A stretch of 64,000 nucleotides of DNA from positions 1 through 64,000 of the forward strand of contig JHWR01000010.1 in the NCBI GenBank assembly GCA_000687655.1. Direction: 5' to 3'. Positions 62,580 through 64,000 of the stretch are shown in pieces. The notes beneath the pieces are model-generated. The model was not told the origin of the DNA. It saw only the letters and a program-made list of their open reading frames with translations, and searched no databases. This stretch comes from Lachnospiraceae bacterium YSB2008. GTDB lineage: Bacteria > Bacillota > Clostridia > Lachnospirales > Lachnospiraceae. The number at the start of each line of letters is the position of its first letter. The stretch's first letter is position 1. Both the position numbers and the translations under genes were made by a program.

Positions 62580-64000
62580 TCACCTTTCTTCGATATGATC
62601 TTTTACATACTTAGCATCTTCTTCTGTAAGAAAATATCCTCTGCACGGAACATATGGAACTACCCCGCTGCCCAATACCATTTTGTCATCAAACTCAATT
62701 ATTGAAATGTGACCGTTAAACACACCATCGGCTGAATCAGCCAGTATCTCGTAATCAACTGGTGGTGTATCCAGTTTATATAGCTCCAGCTCATGATTTC
62801 CATCATCATATCCCCGAAGTCGCTGATACATTTCCATAGAAAAATCGATATTGTATTCTATAGTACCACTCTTCTCAAAATCATGATATTTAAATGTAAT
62901 GTCGGCCTTGTTCATATAATAATCGACCAGGCCGTCTACATTCTGACTCTCGGCATATACGCAGTAGTTTATAAGATATACATCGCATCCATAGTCTGAG
63001 TTAAGTCTCGTAACGTTATAGGATTTGTCACCAACCTGAACGCTTCCGAGCTTTTCACCATCAGGTGTCCCGGGATTCTGTATCTCCGGAACTATCTTAA
63101 GAGTCATCCCTTCAAATTCTATCTCGGGTATCGTTTCATTTTTCTTTTCATATATATCGTCCATGGTTTCCGGATATATAGAAAAATCAACTCCTCCGTC
63201 AACCAGTTTTTCAACAAACTCATTAACTCCTTCTGCCTTATAATCTTCCGTTACCAGTTCTGATGAATCAGGAATATCACCCTCATACATAGTTATCTTC
63301 ACAGCTGTGATCTCATTTCTCACATCTGTATCGCAGGTATAATATAAGATACATTTACCAACATCCGGTATGTCGGAAGCAATGAAAAAGTTAACCTTCG
63401 CGCCATCATCAACAGGCTCACACCACTTCTTTTTTATATTCTTATTATTTATTGCAAGCATTGACTTTGCAAGGTTAGAAACTTCTTCATCAGACATATT
63501 TTCAAGAAGTTTATCAGACACATAACGCTGCGGAAGATCTAAAGCACTTTCTGAATCAATACCGATGGAACCGATAATTTCCGCAATATACGAGCCACTG
63601 AAGCGTTCCGGATAGTCAATTCCGGGGAATGTTCCGCCTTCGTTTCCATAGCCCTCTTCCCATTCTCTTATACACAGATTATATACGCCTATGCTATCCT
63701 CATCGGCCTCATTCTCAAGGATATCTTCCCAATCCAGACGATAAACCTTATCATCAGCTTCGATGTAGCATATACAGCTTATTTGATGTATAGAATTATT
63801 CATCTTGTATGTCTGAAATTTCGAATAAGTATAGTCTCGTATTTCTGTATGCTTTCCGTCATACAGGTTAAAGATATACTCGCAGCCCGAATCCCAGTCT
63901 GTTGTCAATTCCAAAGCTCTTTTAGAAAAGACACTCTTTAATTTCTCTTCATCATCATTTTCTACCGCCTCTACGACAGCTTCCGCAACTTTTGGCATTA
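62580..64000 (-). CDS. Large unknown protein, 5' end outside window
   Basis: The frame is open to the window edge; the last in-window Met lies at 63998 and no signal peptide or ribosome site is visible, so the true start is probably upstream. About 472 residues can be seen. The N-terminal part ('AEAVVEAVENDDEEKLKSVF', 'SKRALELTTDWDSGCEYIFN') recalls DUF5104-type surface domains; the rest is a beta-rich acidic domain with three or four possible repeats. A likely signal or lipoprotein region is outside. Function unknown. Confidence 0.65.
   Translation of the reverse strand, partial: MPKVAEAVVEAVENDDEEKLKSVFSKRALELTTDWDSGCEYIFNLYDGKHTEIRDYTYSKFQTYKMNNSIHQISCICYIEADDKVYRLDWEDILENEADEDSIGVYNLCIREWEEGYGNEGGTFPGIDYPERFSGSYIAEIIGSIGIDSESALDLPQRYVSDKLLENMSDEEVSNLAKSMLAINNKNIKKKWCEPVDDGAKVNFFIASDIPDVGKCILYYTCDTDVRNEITAVKITMYEGDIPDSSELVTEDYKAEGVNEFVEKLVDGGVDFSIYPETMDDIYEKKNETIPEIEFEGMTLKIVPEIQNPGTPDGEKLGSVQVGDKSYNVTRLNSDYGCDVYLINYCVYAESQNVDGLVDYYMNKADITFKYHDFEKSGTIEYNIDFSMEMYQRLRGYDDGNHELELYKLDTPPVDYEILADSADGVFNGHISIIEFDDKMVLGSGVVPYVPCRGYFLTEEDAKYVKDHIEER

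Overview
The window looks like a chromosomal piece of an anaerobic Gram-positive Clostridia member, most likely family Lachnospiraceae. This is inferred from gene content, not from a search. The signs are an ATP-forming PEP carboxykinase beside a class II aldolase, a 'PKTIDND'-type phosphofructokinase, an NAD-type malic enzyme, many secreted or lipoprotein DUF proteins, strong AGGAGG ribosome sites, and an ATP synthase c-subunit with a sodium-type ion site. The DNA is moderate in GC. I see no rRNA, tRNA, CRISPR array, insertion sequence or prophage.

Layout. 1-3880 (minus): two related N-terminal-DUF/FHA-type proteins (one cut by the window edge) and MltG. 4002-5879: a cyclophilin converging on a PLP decarboxylase of the LysA family. 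6152-16885 (minus): a large membrane-anchored unknown, phosphofructokinase, the recR-ybaB-dnaX replication/repair cluster, citrate synthase, a phosphoesterase, and a ParB-like/BMP fusion. 16927-21456 (minus): the MoxR - DUF58 - transglutaminase trio. 21530-29593 (minus): malic enzyme, a coiled-coil protein, an SPL-family radical-SAM relative lacking its cluster cysteines, a TtcA-type PP-loop enzyme, a GH3 lipoprotein, and pckA-fba. 29745-30507: a small regulatory island. 30506-34851 (minus): GH25 lysozyme, zinc-ribbon membrane protein, phosphoglucomutase. 35078-39273 (plus): three secreted or membrane-anchored proteins behind one promoter. 39283-45871 (minus): membrane protein, CCA enzyme, ProRS, pseudouridine synthase, DUF885 lipoprotein. 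45882-53004 (minus): the whole F1Fo ATP synthase operon in the order Z-I-B-E-F-H-A-G-D-C. 53054-64000: aminotransferase, PncC, a GGDEF protein, adenosine deaminase, cysteine synthase, an Lgt-like protein, a DUF4190-like protein, an ion transporter, nicotinamidase, an Fe-S aldo/keto reductase and a truncated unknown.

How the genes fit together. Phosphofructokinase, aldolase, phosphoglucomutase, PEP carboxykinase, malic enzyme and citrate synthase cover glycolysis and the C3/C4 node of a fermenter. The ATP synthase appears to be coupled to sodium. MltG, GH25, the MoxR/DUF58/transglutaminase set and the low-complexity membrane proteins belong to the cell envelope.

Most interesting region. About 360 bp around 30146-30507 reads as a complete, self-consistent type I toxin-antitoxin-like unit. 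It has a 39-residue amphipathic peptide whose Shine-Dalgarno lies in a hairpin, and a consensus promoter firing an opposing RNA of about 56 nt that ends in an intrinsic terminator. The 5' and 3' flanks of the mRNA can pair over about 25 bp. Three copies of a TATGCT-N3-AGCATA palindrome sit at the two promoters, next to a divergent XRE regulator. Other points worth a look are the cysteine-less radical-SAM relative, the cytosolic ParB-like/BMP fusion, two apparently leaderless genes behind consensus promoters (atpZ and the 59604 transporter), and five proteins with long low-complexity tails.
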